DNA from: Paraburkholderia sp. Ac-20340
GTDB taxonomy: Bacteria; Pseudomonadota; Gammaproteobacteria; Burkholderiales; Burkholderiaceae
Reading direction: 5' to 3'
Assembly (NCBI RefSeq): GCF_017104965.1
Contig: NZ_JAAGPR010000007.1
Span: 62,001 to 126,000 of the forward strand
DNA: 64,000 nt
Position numbers and translations under genes: made by a program. Numbering within the stretch: the first letter of the stretch is position 1; every line of letters starts with the position of its first letter. Positions 28,130 through 37,378 of this stretch are shown here, in pieces. The notes under the pieces were generated by a model. The model was not told the origin of the DNA. It did not search any database and saw nothing but the letters and a program-made list of their open reading frames with translations.

Positions 28130-29017
28130 TCAACCGCGCACAGCACCGCTCAGCGAGAAACCGCCCTTGAAGAATCGGGACATCACGAAGTAAAGAACGA
28201 TGACGGGCATCGAATAGAGAATCGAAAACGCGGCAATCTGTCCATACCTAATCGTTGCGGCACCAATGAAGCTGTAGATTGCGATGGGCGCAGGTTGACT
28301 CGATTGGTCGGCAATCAGGACAATCGGGATGAGAAAGTTGCCCCACGCGTTCACAAAGCTGAAGATAGCCGCAGATGCAATGCCGGGCATAGCCAACGGA
28401 ACAATGACTGAGCGAAGCACACGGAACGTACTTGCCTGCTCCATGCTTGCCGCATCTTCCAGGTCACGCGGAATCGCGTCAATCGTGTTTTTGATGAGAT
28501 AGATGGCAAACGGGAGCGACGTGACGCCTAACAGTACCGCTGTCGGTACAAGGGAGAGCATGTCGAACTGCGCGAACATCTTATAGACCGGCACAATTAG
28601 AATCGTGACGGGCACGCCCGAGAGGAAAAGGATAGTCAGCAGAATCGGCCCTTTCCATGGGATGCGATGTCGCGAGAACGAATATGCCGCCAAGATTCCC
28701 GCGCCAGTGGAGACTAGTGCCGCTATCGTCGAGACAATTACACTATTCCAGAGAGCCTGCGCATTCCCTTCCGCCAAAGCGCCCACAAAGTTATCCAGTG
28801 TGAGCGTAGGCACTTGAATCTGCCAGCCCGCATTCTTGTCGAAAGCGCCGACCACTAGCCACAAGACAGGGATGATAAAATACGCGCCGATGAGCAGCAA
28901 AGTGAGGTTGGCGAAGAGTTTGCCGGATACTGGCTCGGCACGGCGCACGGAATGGCGCTTGGCACGCGCGTGGGGAAGCGTGGACTCTCCTGGCGTCTTC
29001 TGAGCAGACAGTTCCAT
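28130..29017 (-). CDS. Sugar ABC transporter permease (MalG/UgpE-type)
   Basis: A 295-residue inner-membrane permease with six predicted helices and the EAA loop ENAASMEQASTFRVLRSVIVPLAMPG-like region (EDAASMEQASTFRVLRSVIV), which contacts the ATPase. It is the last gene of a four-gene carbohydrate uptake operon: ATPase, binding protein, permease, permease. The ATG at 29017 is preceded by AAGGAA; an ATG at 29032 is possible. It imports the sugar or polyol bound by the 30018-31388 protein. Confidence 0.88.
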   Translation of the reverse strand: MELSAQKTPGESTLPHARAKRHSVRRAEPVSGKLFANLTLLLIGAYFIIPVLWLVVGAFDKNAGWQIQVPTLTLDNFVGALAEGNAQALWNSVIVSTIAALVSTGAGILAAYSFSRHRIPWKGPILLTILFLSGVPVTILIVPVYKMFAQFDMLSLVPTAVLLGVTSLPFAIYLIKNTIDAIPRDLEDAASMEQASTFRVLRSVIVPLAMPGIASAAIFSFVNAWGNFLIPIVLIADQSSQPAPIAIYSFIGAATIRYGQIAAFSILYSMPVIVLYFVMSRFFKGGFSLSGAVRG

Positions 29018-29049
29018 TCTGGATTCCTTCATGATGCGTTTTCAACCGG

Positions 29050-29955
29050 TTAAGCGGGAATGGTCTTCAGCTTGCTCTTTCGAACTTGCCCAGGACGATA
29101 TTGGCGAGCGATGAGTACAAAAGCCACACCCAACGCCGAAGAGAGCAGCACAATAACGTTTCCGAGAAGTGCGCTGTAGCCCAAGCGATGGAACTTGAAG
29201 CCCTGCAAGTAAGAATAGATAGGCAGAATGTTGGTCTGGTTGTCGGGGCCGCCACCGGTCATCAGATAGACGAGCGTAAAATTCGCGAACGTCAGGAGCG
29301 TCATCAGGAGCGACGACATCAGAATCGTCGGCTTGAGCATTGGCAAAGTGAGCCGGAACAGTCGCTGAGCGGCACTCGCGTTTTCGAGAATGGCCGCCTC
29401 CACCATCTCGGTCGGGATGCTTCTGAGAGCAGCAGAAAACATAATCATCGACAGGCCAGCAAGCGACCAGACGTTCGCAATCGACACCACTAGCATCGGG
29501 TAGGTGTAAAGGAGGTCGTGGTTGGCGTCACCCAAGATGCGCGGAAAGGTGCCGCCACTCGTGGTTGCCGCATACCAGATGACCGCAATGGTGATAGGTG
29601 GCAGGTTCCACGCGAGAATTGCCAGCCCGGACACCGCTCTGCTCACGGTGCCGCTCGCCTTTTGCATGAGCAGGGCCATCACGAGCCCAAGGACAGTCGA
29701 GCCAAACGCGCCAGACCCAACTACAAACACAACGGTTTGCCAAAGCGAACTCGAAAAGACGTCATCATCTAGAAGAGTTCGAACATTCTGCAGCCCCGTG
29801 AACCAGTAGTTGACGGCGTGCGGTCCAATTAACTGCAGGTTGGTGAATCCGAGGTAGATTGCATAGACGACAGGCAGCGCGAAAAACGAAAGCAGCAGAA
29901 TAGCCGCTGGCGCCAGCAAAACTAGACTAACAGGGCGGAACGTAGTCTGATTCAT
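29050..29955 (-). CDS. Sugar ABC transporter permease (MalF/UgpA-type)
   Basis: A 301-residue permease with six helices and the EAA loop (EAAILENASAAQRLFRLTLPM). It pairs with the downstream MalG-type permease to form the membrane channel. The ATG at 29955 is preceded by TGGAGAG; the frame extends seven codons further upstream without a ribosome site. The short gap to both neighbours supports a single operon. Confidence 0.88.
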   Translation of the reverse strand: MNQTTFRPVSLVLLAPAAILLLSFFALPVVYAIYLGFTNLQLIGPHAVNYWFTGLQNVRTLLDDDVFSSSLWQTVVFVVGSGAFGSTVLGLVMALLMQKASGTVSRAVSGLAILAWNLPPITIAVIWYAATTSGGTFPRILGDANHDLLYTYPMLVVSIANVWSLAGLSMIMFSAALRSIPTEMVEAAILENASAAQRLFRLTLPMLKPTILMSSLLMTLLTFANFTLVYLMTGGGPDNQTNILPIYSYLQGFKFHRLGYSALLGNVIVLLSSALGVAFVLIARQYRPGQVRKSKLKTIPA

Positions 29956-30017
29956 TCTAAAAACTCTCCAGAACATCCGCTGGCCGCCCGGGAGCGGCGG
30001 CCAGCAAACTACATCAA

Positions 30018-31388
30018 CTATCGTGCGGCCATCAACTTGTCTGCACCGAGTTGGTTCGACAGTTCATTCTTCATCATACGAACTGCATCATCCACGCTCA
30101 TTTTCGGCTTGAGCACGAGCGCCTCGGTCGCCGCTTCGAACGCATGCGCCCAGACCGGATAGTCCGGGTCAGCGGGTACACTCTTCGCCACCGCAAGCAG
30201 CTTGCCGAATTCTTCCTGATACGGCGGCGCGAGTTCGGTGTATTCCTTGTCAGTCCAGTACGTCTTTTGCGGCGGTACGAAGCCCGTCCAGTTAGCACCC
30301 TTAACAATATTCTGCTTGCCAACAATCAGCTGAATCAGTTGCCAAGCCAAATCGGGATGGGCAGACTTCTTGTAAATAGACAGGTCCCAGCCGCCGAAAG
30401 CACTCGCATACCCAACGCCACCGCCAGTAACAGTCGGAAGCGGAGCGAAGCTCACATACTTTGGCGCGTCAGGCCAGCAAGGGGCGCACATGGATTTGCT
30501 CCATGCCGCGGGGACGTAGTTGCCCACCAGCGCAATGCCAATGTGATGCTTCGGAAACTCGGGCGTTGCGAGTGCCGGAGAGTTCGCGTTCAGAAGCAGC
30601 GACGATGGTGCGAGCAGCCCTTCAGCCGATGCTTGACGATAGAAGTTCAAGACTTCGCGGATGCCCTTGGTATCCACTGCCCACTTGCCGGACGCGTCCT
30701 TAATCGTCGGGTCACTCGACGCCATCAAGAGGTTAGCGGCACCCAACACGAGCGCTGACGAGCCACCAGCCGGCCCCGTAATCGCCCACAACGGCCAGAC
30801 ACTGGGGTCGCTCTTCTTAATCTTGCGTGCTGCATCGAAGACGTCTTGCCAGTTCTTGGGCTTCCAGTCAGCCGGAAGGCCCGCCTTCGAGAAGATTTGA
30901 CGGTCATACAGCAAGCCGGACGTGTTTACGCCTTGGCTGATACCAATGACGTCCTTGCCGGTCGTGGCTTCCTGCTTAACCGCGTCCGGAACATCCTTCC
31001 ACCAGGCTGCGTTGGCGACATACTGGTTGAGCGGCATGAGGTACCCGCTCGCGGCCCACTGCGCCATCTCTTGAGCCGGCAACTGCGCGACGTCAGGAGC
31101 CGCGCTGGAGTTCCCGTAGGACATGCTGACCTTCGTCACGATGTCGTCGAAGCCACCAGGAATCGGCACAAGCTGTACCGTGACACCAGGATGCGACTTT
31201 TCAAAGTCAGTCTTGATGTCACCCCAGAACTTCTTCGTGAGCTCCGGCGTGACCATCACGTACTCAGAACCGTAAGCGAGCTTGACTACGGTATCCGCAT
31301 GGGCAACGCTGCAGAGCAACGACCCTGCGGTCAACATGGCGGACGCTACTGCGACCAACTTCCTGCTCTTACGAGGAAAACAACGCAT
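30018..31388 (-). CDS. Sugar ABC transporter substrate-binding protein (MalE/UgpB-type)
   Basis: A 456-residue family 1 extracellular solute-binding protein. The signal peptide of about 31 residues has a basic start (MRCFPRKSRKLVAVASAML) and an SVAHA cleavage site. The mature protein has the DFEKSHPGVTVQLVPIPGG block and many surface aromatic residues usual for carbohydrate binding. The ATG at 31388 follows AGGAGT. The ligand is unknown, but it defines the imported compound of the shared-promoter regulon and is the best protein for ligand screening. Confidence 0.9.
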   Translation of the reverse strand: MRCFPRKSRKLVAVASAMLTAGSLLCSVAHADTVVKLAYGSEYVMVTPELTKKFWGDIKTDFEKSHPGVTVQLVPIPGGFDDIVTKVSMSYGNSSAAPDVAQLPAQEMAQWAASGYLMPLNQYVANAAWWKDVPDAVKQEATTGKDVIGISQGVNTSGLLYDRQIFSKAGLPADWKPKNWQDVFDAARKIKKSDPSVWPLWAITGPAGGSSALVLGAANLLMASSDPTIKDASGKWAVDTKGIREVLNFYRQASAEGLLAPSSLLLNANSPALATPEFPKHHIGIALVGNYVPAAWSKSMCAPCWPDAPKYVSFAPLPTVTGGGVGYASAFGGWDLSIYKKSAHPDLAWQLIQLIVGKQNIVKGANWTGFVPPQKTYWTDKEYTELAPPYQEEFGKLLAVAKSVPADPDYPVWAHAFEAATEALVLKPKMSVDDAVRMMKNELSNQLGADKLMAAR

Positions 31389-31439
31389 TGCTGGACTCCT
31401 AGTGTCTATTGTTGAAATGAAGCTACGTTCCACCCCGCC

Positions 31440-32540
31440 TCAGTGCCGGAGGCTCTTGCCGGTATTGGCGTCGAAGTAGTGAAGGTCTGCGGGGTCGAAA
31501 ACGAGCTCGACTCGCTCGCCGATACCCACGGGAGAAAAACTCGGGAATCGAGCATCCACGGCAGTCCCGTTGATTGAGACACGCACGAAATTCTCCGACC
31601 CAGTGGTCTCAATTGCTTCGACCACGCCCGAAGTGCGCACCTCGCATCGCGCCGGCGCATCCTTGACCCAATGGAGGTCGTCCGGGCGGATACCAACTTC
31701 GATATTCGATGGCGCGGAACCGTTGAATTCGGAGCGCTGAGCCGGCGGCAAGCGGAACTTCGCGCCAAGAGCGTGGCAGTCGGCGTCCGAGGACCCGAGG
31801 CTGATTTCGCTGGACGCAATGTTCATTCGCGGGGAGCCGATAAACGTTGCAACATAGCGGTCCACGGGACGCCGATAAAGGCGCTCCGGCGTGTCAATCT
31901 GGAGGAGGTTGCCACCCGAAAACACTGCGATACGGTGGCCCATAGACATCGCCTCAACCTGGTCGTGCGTGACATACACCATCGTCGTGCCGAGCCGTCG
32001 TTGCAGGTCCGAGATTTCACTGCGCATGTGAGTGCGCAATGCGGCATCGAGGTTGGAGAGCGGCTCGTCAAGCAAGAAGAGCCTTGGCTCGCGAATCATC
32101 GCTCGGCCCAGTGCAACGCGTTGACGTTGGCCACCGGAAAGCTCAGCTGGGCTGCGCGTAAGCAGGTTCTCGAGCTTCAACATTGTGGCAACCTCGTGTA
32201 TGCGCCTCTGGATTTCCGCAGGCTTCGACTTACGCACCTCCATCCCGAAGGCGAGGTTCTTGTAAATCGACATGTGCGGATAAAGCGCATAGCTCTGGAA
32301 CACCATTGCAATATCGCGGCGGCCGGGAGGCAGGGCCGTAACATCCTTGTTCCCAATCCAGATGCGACCGTCCGTCGGGTTTTCGAGTCCGGCCAGCATG
32401 CGCAGGGTCGTTGATTTGCCACAACCCGATGGTCCGACGAATACGAGAAACTCGCCGTCCTCGACATCCAGGTTGAGGTCCGATACCACGTTGGTTTCGC
32501 CGAACGTCTTGTAGACGTGCTCGAACTTTATCGATGCCAT
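31440..32540 (-). CDS. Sugar ABC transporter ATPase (MalK/UgpC-type)
   Basis: A 366-residue ABC ATPase. Walker A is GPSGCGKST (near residue 36), the Q-loop is FQSYALYPHM, the signature is LSGGQRQRVALGRAM, Walker B is LFLLDEPLSNLD and the switch His is in YVTHDQVEAM. The C-terminal OB/TOBE domain of MalK-like proteins follows. It is unusual in being first in the operon, directly behind shared promoter 3. It powers the two permeases downstream. Confidence 0.93.
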   Translation of the reverse strand: MASIKFEHVYKTFGETNVVSDLNLDVEDGEFLVFVGPSGCGKSTTLRMLAGLENPTDGRIWIGNKDVTALPPGRRDIAMVFQSYALYPHMSIYKNLAFGMEVRKSKPAEIQRRIHEVATMLKLENLLTRSPAELSGGQRQRVALGRAMIREPRLFLLDEPLSNLDAALRTHMRSEISDLQRRLGTTMVYVTHDQVEAMSMGHRIAVFSGGNLLQIDTPERLYRRPVDRYVATFIGSPRMNIASSEISLGSSDADCHALGAKFRLPPAQRSEFNGSAPSNIEVGIRPDDLHWVKDAPARCEVRTSGVVEAIETTGSENFVRVSINGTAVDARFPSFSPVGIGERVELVFDPADLHYFDANTGKSLRH

Positions 32541-32649
32541 TGCGCTGGTCCCGCTTAACAGAGTGGAATGATGCGAACGTAGCCCCTGGGCCTTAGAACG
32601 GGCGGTCCCTTGAAGGCCTTTGCTTGGGAAATCGGTTCAACGTGAACGC

Positions 32650-32715
32650 AGTTTCAGCATCCAAAATGCAGGTCTCAATTTCGCAACCCCGCTAAACCTG
32701 ACGCAATCTGACGCA
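32650..32715 (-). promoter_or_regulatory. Shared-module promoter 3, sugar ABC operon
   Basis: Read on the minus strand: TGCGTCA (32715-32709), TGCGTCA (32705-32699), TGCGAAATTGAGA (32685-32673) with -35 TTGAGA, then 17 bp and GAAACT (32655-32650). Both activator half-sites are perfect. Confidence 0.82.
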
Positions 32716-33037
32716 TGGTGTTTTGCTGGTTGCTGCAGCAGTCCCCGAGGTCGCTTTCATTTCCGACGCAAAGGCGCACCAGCAATGGACTGCCCCTTTC
32801 GACCTGCAATCCCTCGCCCGGAAAGCCCAGCGGACGAAGTGCGAATAGGACAAACCCGTAGGAGGCGCTCGAACGCCTCATAGGGAGTGCCTCTCGCCTG
32901 ACTTTGCTGACCATCATGGTTAGGTGGCGGTAAACCTCCGGCAACCGCCGAATAGTCGTTAACCTTTTTGGGCTGCTCAATTGCGCAGCGCACCACAATG
33001 ACACTGCCTCGCTCTCGCACAGGTGCAATGGAATACG

Positions 33038-33103
33038 CGCGTCGCAGTGCGTCGTTTTTAAGACGCTTGCGAAATTGAGCGCGTCTTTTTGTACACGGAA
33101 GCT
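33038..33103 (+). promoter_or_regulatory. Shared-module promoter 4, chemoreceptor gene
   Basis: CGCGTCG (33038), TGCGTCG (33048), TGCGAAATTGAGC (33068-33080) with -35 TTGAGC, then 17 bp and GAAGCT (33098-33103). Spacing is identical to the other copies; the -10 box is weaker. Confidence 0.75.
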
Positions 33104-33306
33104 TAGTCACCCGAATTGGGACCAACGGCTCGCGGATGCAATCTCTCGCTTGCTAGAACCGTGTCGCACACGTGGCGAACACGGGCAACTCCCGCTTTGC
33201 GCCGGCGCCCACCAGTCTGACTGGCCAGCATCCAAGCCGAAGCACGTGGCCAAGCCCAATTCAAAACACGAAGGCACTTTCTTAAGAGAACACCAAAGGA
33301 GACAGC

Positions 33307-34887
33307 GTGACAACTTCGACAATGACAGTGCGCCAGAAGCTAGTGTTTGCGTTCGGCTCGCTGACTTTCCTCGTACTAATTGTTTCAGGAACCGCACTGT
33401 CGTCGCTCGTCACGGCGAACTCGAGGTTCGAGAACTATGTCAGCGGCATCAACACTCGCGCGAGGCTTGCACAAGATGTGCGGGCGGCGGTAGACCGGCG
33501 CGCCATCGCAAGCCAAGAGATGCTACTTTCGAACTCCGGAGCGGAGGTCGACGCAAGAAAAGCAGACGCTCTAAGAGCTAACGACGATGTGCACGCAAAG
33601 CTCAAGCAACTTCAGGACGAAGTTGGCATGCATAGCGACAACGATGCAAAAGCGGACGCCCTCGTTGCGGACATCGCTGGCGTTGAGGCCCAATATGCAC
33701 CGATTGCCATGAGAGTGATTAAGGCAATGGACAACTTCGACAATGCCGACGCCATCCTGCTGATGGGGAGGCAGGGCTACCCGCTTCTCGTCTCGCTGAC
33801 AAACGCGACAAACGCATACGACGACTTTACGCAAGCGCGGGCTAACGCGCTAATTGCTAACGCATCCGAGAGCTTCGCGCGTCAGCGACTCCTTCTCATC
33901 GGAATCTGTGTCGTCTCCGTTCTCTCAGCAATCATTGCAGGGCTCTTGATTACTCGAGGCCTAACACGAGCTCTCGGGGCAGAACCTGACCTGCTCCGAG
34001 AGGTCACCCAGCGAGTGGCCGATGGTGACTTGCGGCCAGTTGCGAGTGCATCCGATGCGCCGTCTGGCAGCATCCTCGCGTCGATTAGCTACATGCAGGC
34101 GAGTCTGGTCCGATTGATTTCTAACGTACACGGAGTAGCGACCAGAATCGCTGATGGCACTGCAGAAATTGCAACAGGGAACGCCGAGCTCAATGCACGC
34201 ACAGAGCAGCAAGCCGCATCGCTAGAAGAGACTGCAGCCACTATGGAAGAGCTGACCTCGACCGTGAAATTGAACGCTGAAAATGCTCACCAGGCTAGCA
34301 TCCTAGCGGCCAACGCCTCGGAAACTGCCGCCCGCGGTAACGCCGTCGTCGGTCAGGTCATAGGCGCGATTCAAGCCATCCACACGGGTTCGAACAGAAT
34401 CGCAGAAATCACGGGAATCATCGAGGGCATTGCCTTTCAGACCAACATCCTGGCGCTAAACGCCGCCGTCGAAGCGGCGCGCGCTGGCGAGCAAGGACGT
34501 GGTTTCGCCGTGGTCGCCAGCGAGGTCCGAAGCCTTGCACAGCGGTCATCCACCGCTGCAAAGGAAATCACCGAAGTCATCGGCAGCTCGGTGGCGCGCA
34601 TCGAGGACGGTTCGGTGCTAGCTCAGCAAGCCGAGCTTGCGATGCTCGAGGTGACGAAAGCTGTCAATCAAGTTAGCAACTTGATGGGCGAGATTGCGGC
34701 TGCCTCGGAAGAGCAAAGTCGCGGTATCAGTCAAATCAATGCTGCTGTATCGCATATGGACGCTGCCACCCAGCAAAACGCTGCCCTTGTTCACGATGCC
34801 GCAAACGCGTCGAAGTCACTTGAAGTACAAGGCGCGCAACTTAGCACCGCCATCAGCACCTTCCGCGTCGAAACAGCGACTGCCTAG
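33307..34887 (+). CDS. Methyl-accepting chemotaxis protein
   Basis: A 526-residue chemoreceptor. One helix spans about residues 10-34 and a second about 197-220, enclosing a four-helix-bundle-type periplasmic sensor of about 160 residues. A HAMP domain and the signalling hairpin follow, with the tip [36 protein letters not shown] block. The C-terminus (TFRVETATA) has no CheR-binding pentapeptide. It starts at a GTG after AAAGGAG. Its shared-type promoter suggests it steers cells toward the compound taken up by the neighbouring ABC system. Confidence 0.92.
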   Translation: MTTSTMTVRQKLVFAFGSLTFLVLIVSGTALSSLVTANSRFENYVSGINTRARLAQDVRAAVDRRAIASQEMLLSNSGAEVDARKADALRANDDVHAKLKQLQDEVGMHSDNDAKADALVADIAGVEAQYAPIAMRVIKAMDNFDNADAILLMGRQGYPLLVSLTNATNAYDDFTQARANALIANASESFARQRLLLIGICVVSVLSAIIAGLLITRGLTRALGAEPDLLREVTQRVADGDLRPVASASDAPSGSILASISYMQASLVRLISNVHGVATRIADGTAEIATGNAELNARTEQQAASLEETAATMEELTSTVKLNAENAHQASILAANASETAARGNAVVGQVIGAIQAIHTGSNRIAEITGIIEGIAFQTNILALNAAVEAARAGEQGRGFAVVASEVRSLAQRSSTAAKEITEVIGSSVARIEDGSVLAQQAELAMLEVTKAVNQVSNLMGEIAAASEEQSRGISQINAAVSHMDAATQQNAALVHDAANASKSLEVQGAQLSTAISTFRVETATA

Positions 34888-35259
34888 TGCGCACCCAAAC
34901 GACCGCAAGCTCTCCCAAGCCGCCTGCACTCTGTGCTCAGCCATCCTGCGGGCACAGAATGTACAAGCCGGGTCATCCTAAAGCAGCCATCGGGCTGCCA
35001 AACCTGTCGATTGTCGAGGCTTGTCTATCGGCTCAGCGCAGCGAGGAATGCGGGACAGAGTTCGTTGCAGACCTTGTCGAGGCATAGTCATCTCCCCGAC
35101 GTACTGCCTTCGAAGAAGCCACAGAGCCTTTAAGTGGCCGGAGCCGCTAAGCGCTCAGCTCAAAAAAAAGCAGGGCCGAAGCCCTGCGCCAAGAGGCTAG
35201 GAAAGGCCTCACGCATGGTACAACTGGAGCTAGTCGCGACGAGTTGGCCTGGAGTACCC
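34888..35259. other. Intergenic region after the chemoreceptor gene
   Basis: No supported gene. It contains the terminator of the convergent GMC gene at 35162-35187. Confidence 0.5.
35162..35187 (-). terminator. Intrinsic terminator of the first GMC gene
   Basis: On the minus strand a 7-bp stem GCAGGGC/GCCCTGC closed by a stable TTCG tetraloop is followed by eight T residues. It lies 73 bp after the GMC stop codon. Confidence 0.88.
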
Positions 35260-36963
35260 TCAAGCGGTTGTTTTGCTTACGGGCAGCTCAACAATAGTGG
35301 AAGCGGTGCCTGCCCTTCTGTCCTGCTTAATCATGCGACTTGCATTCTCGGCAATCATCACCGTTGGTGAATTGGTGTTTCCGGAGGTGATTGTCGGCAT
35401 AATTGATGCGTCGACAACGCGCAACCCCTCTACCCCGAAGACGCGCAGGCGCGAGTCTACGACAGCATCAACATCTCCCTTTTTCCCCATCCTGCACGTG
35501 CCCACCGGATGGAAAATCGTGGTGCCAACGTTTCCTGCCGCGCGCACAAGTTCCTCGTCGGTCTGGTATTCCTGGCCGGGAAGAATCTCTTTAGGCTCAT
35601 ACTTCTTGAGAGCACGAGCCGACACGATATGACGGGTGTACCGAAGTGCATTCACCGCGACCGTCTTGTCATAGTCTGTCGACAGATAGTTAGGAGCGAT
35701 AGAGGGCGCGACGGAGGCATCGCGCGATTTGACGTGAATCGTCCCACGTGAGGTAGGCCGCAACTGGCAAACTGACGCTGTAAAAGCGTCAAAGGGATGC
35801 AAGGGCTCACCGAACTTCTCGAGTGACAGCGGTTGGACGTGGTACTGAATATCCGGGCGCGCGTCGAGGCCGTCCGTGCCACTGTTCGCGAATACACCCA
35901 GTTGAGATGGTGCCATCGCCATCGGCCCGCTACGCTTGAAGACGTACTCCATGCCAATCGCGAGCTTTCCCCACCAATGTGCACTTAGCGTATTGAGCGT
36001 CTTCGTCCCGGAGACCCGGTAAGCCATACGCAGTTGCAAGTGGTCCTGGAGATTCTCTCCGACCCCCGCAAGATGGTTCACGACATCTACACCGAAACCC
36101 TTAAGAAGCGCGGCGTTACCGACTCCGGAGAGCTCCAAAAGCTTCGGCGAATTTACGGCGCCAGCACTAACGACGACTTCAAGCTTTGCGGTCGCGCACA
36201 CGTCCTCGCCATTGACCTGAAAGTGCACGCCGTTACAGCGTTTGCCATCAAAGCTAAGGCGCTGCGTCATGGCTCCGGTTATGACGGTAAGGTTCGGACG
36301 CTTCATTGCTGGGCGCAGAAATGCTTTGGAAGCATTCCAGCGGACACCGCTCCTCTGGTTGACGTCAAAGTAACCGACACCTGCGTTGTTGCCGCGGTTG
36401 AAGTCGTTGGTAAAGGGGATTCCTGTTTCTTGCGCAGCGCGTGAAAACTCTTCAAGAATTTCCCACTTCAACCGCTGCTTCTCGACACGCCACGGGCCAC
36501 CTCGGCCATGTGCGTCATTGGCACCACCGTGATAGTCCTCGCTATCACGGAAGACCGGCAGTACTGCGTCCCAGTTCCACGTCGAGTCACCAGTCAGCCT
36601 GGCCCACTCGTCATAGTCCTCGCGCTGCCCCCTCATGTAAATCATCCCATTGATGGACGAGCAGCCTCCGAGGACCCGGCCACGCGGATAAGAAAGCGCG
36701 CGACCGTTGAGGCCGGCCTGCGCCTCGGTCTTCATGCACCAGTCTGTCCGCGGATTTCCGATGCAATAGAGATAGCCGACCGGCACGTGTATCCAGTGAT
36801 AGTCATCAACACCACCGGCTTCAAGAAGCAAAACTGAGACGTCAGCGTCCTCGGATAGCCGGTTTGCAAGGACACACCCCGCCGTTCCGGCACCAACGAT
36901 AACGTAGTCATAGCTACCTACTGAGCGTCTCGCCCCCTTATCTCCGCCCCTTCCTGCCTGCAT
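35260..36963 (-). CDS. GMC-family FAD oxidoreductase (choline dehydrogenase-like), copy 1
   Basis: A 567-residue glucose-methanol-choline oxidoreductase. The FAD-binding motif YDYVIVGAGTAGCVLANRLSE is near residue 18, with PRGRVLGGCSSINGMIYMRG further on. The active-site His is in FHPVGTCRMG and the partner residue in TSGNTNSPTVMIAE. It oxidises a primary or secondary alcohol to an aldehyde or ketone. The ATG at 36963 follows AGGAGACGTG, better placed than the ATG at 36981. It is divergent from porin 2. No clean shared-type promoter was found facing it, although a TGACGCA half-site (37195) points this way. Confidence 0.9.
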   Translation of the reverse strand: MQAGRGGDKGARRSVGSYDYVIVGAGTAGCVLANRLSEDADVSVLLLEAGGVDDYHWIHVPVGYLYCIGNPRTDWCMKTEAQAGLNGRALSYPRGRVLGGCSSINGMIYMRGQREDYDEWARLTGDSTWNWDAVLPVFRDSEDYHGGANDAHGRGGPWRVEKQRLKWEILEEFSRAAQETGIPFTNDFNRGNNAGVGYFDVNQRSGVRWNASKAFLRPAMKRPNLTVITGAMTQRLSFDGKRCNGVHFQVNGEDVCATAKLEVVVSAGAVNSPKLLELSGVGNAALLKGFGVDVVNHLAGVGENLQDHLQLRMAYRVSGTKTLNTLSAHWWGKLAIGMEYVFKRSGPMAMAPSQLGVFANSGTDGLDARPDIQYHVQPLSLEKFGEPLHPFDAFTASVCQLRPTSRGTIHVKSRDASVAPSIAPNYLSTDYDKTVAVNALRYTRHIVSARALKKYEPKEILPGQEYQTDEELVRAAGNVGTTIFHPVGTCRMGKKGDVDAVVDSRLRVFGVEGLRVVDASIMPTITSGNTNSPTVMIAENASRMIKQDRRAGTASTIVELPVSKTTA

Positions 36964-37378
36964 CACGTCTCCTGGTTGCATCTACGACCCTTGCCACGCG
37001 GGTCAATTAAGTCTGCTCTGCGCCCGTTTCGTTTTGAACTCATCGAGCTTTGAAACGGTAGGAGTCTCCGCTGGAAGGCACGCTATCGGCGACCAACAGG
37101 ACACCTGCTCGCAACTTTGACAATGTTGCGTCCAAAAACTGTCTCTTTCCATTCCGCGGTCCTTCGCATAGCTTCGCGCCATGGCGCTTCTGAGTGACGC
37201 ACGCGCTGCGTCAGTGTGCGAAGGCAATTTTTACTGCTGCGAAATTGAGCCAGGAATTATGGTTGCCAACACTTCTGGACACGCAACGAGCGTCGAACGC
37301 AGTGCTGCGTAGCTTTCTTCAAGACCATCCCCTTAGTTATACAAACTAATTAAATTTTTTAGAAAACAGGAAGCAGAC
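36964..37378. other. Divergent control region between GMC copy 1 and porin 2
   Basis: A 415-bp interval holding shared-module promoter 5 facing the porin. TGACGCA (37195-37201) and TGCGTCA (37207-37213) form an inverted pair with a 5-bp spacer, so one activator array could serve both genes. Confidence 0.55.
37207..37273 (+). promoter_or_regulatory. Shared-module promoter 5, porin 2
   Basis: TGCGTCA (37207), a degenerate TGCGAAG (37217), TGCGAAATTGAGC (37238-37250) with -35 TTGAGC, then 17 bp and AACACT (37268-37273). Half-site offsets are 0, 10 and 31 bp. Confidence 0.75.

Larger units (their letters stand above)
32541..33306. other. Divergent control region between the ABC operon and the chemoreceptor gene
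   Basis: A 766-bp interval with two outward-facing shared-module promoters, at 32650-32715 (minus) and 33038-33103 (plus). The 320 bp between them hold no supported gene. Confidence 0.6.

Noticed and set aside
36982..37020. Possible shared-module promoter facing GMC copy 1
   Set aside because: A TTGACC is present on the minus strand but the half-sites and the AATACT box at 17 bp are missing.
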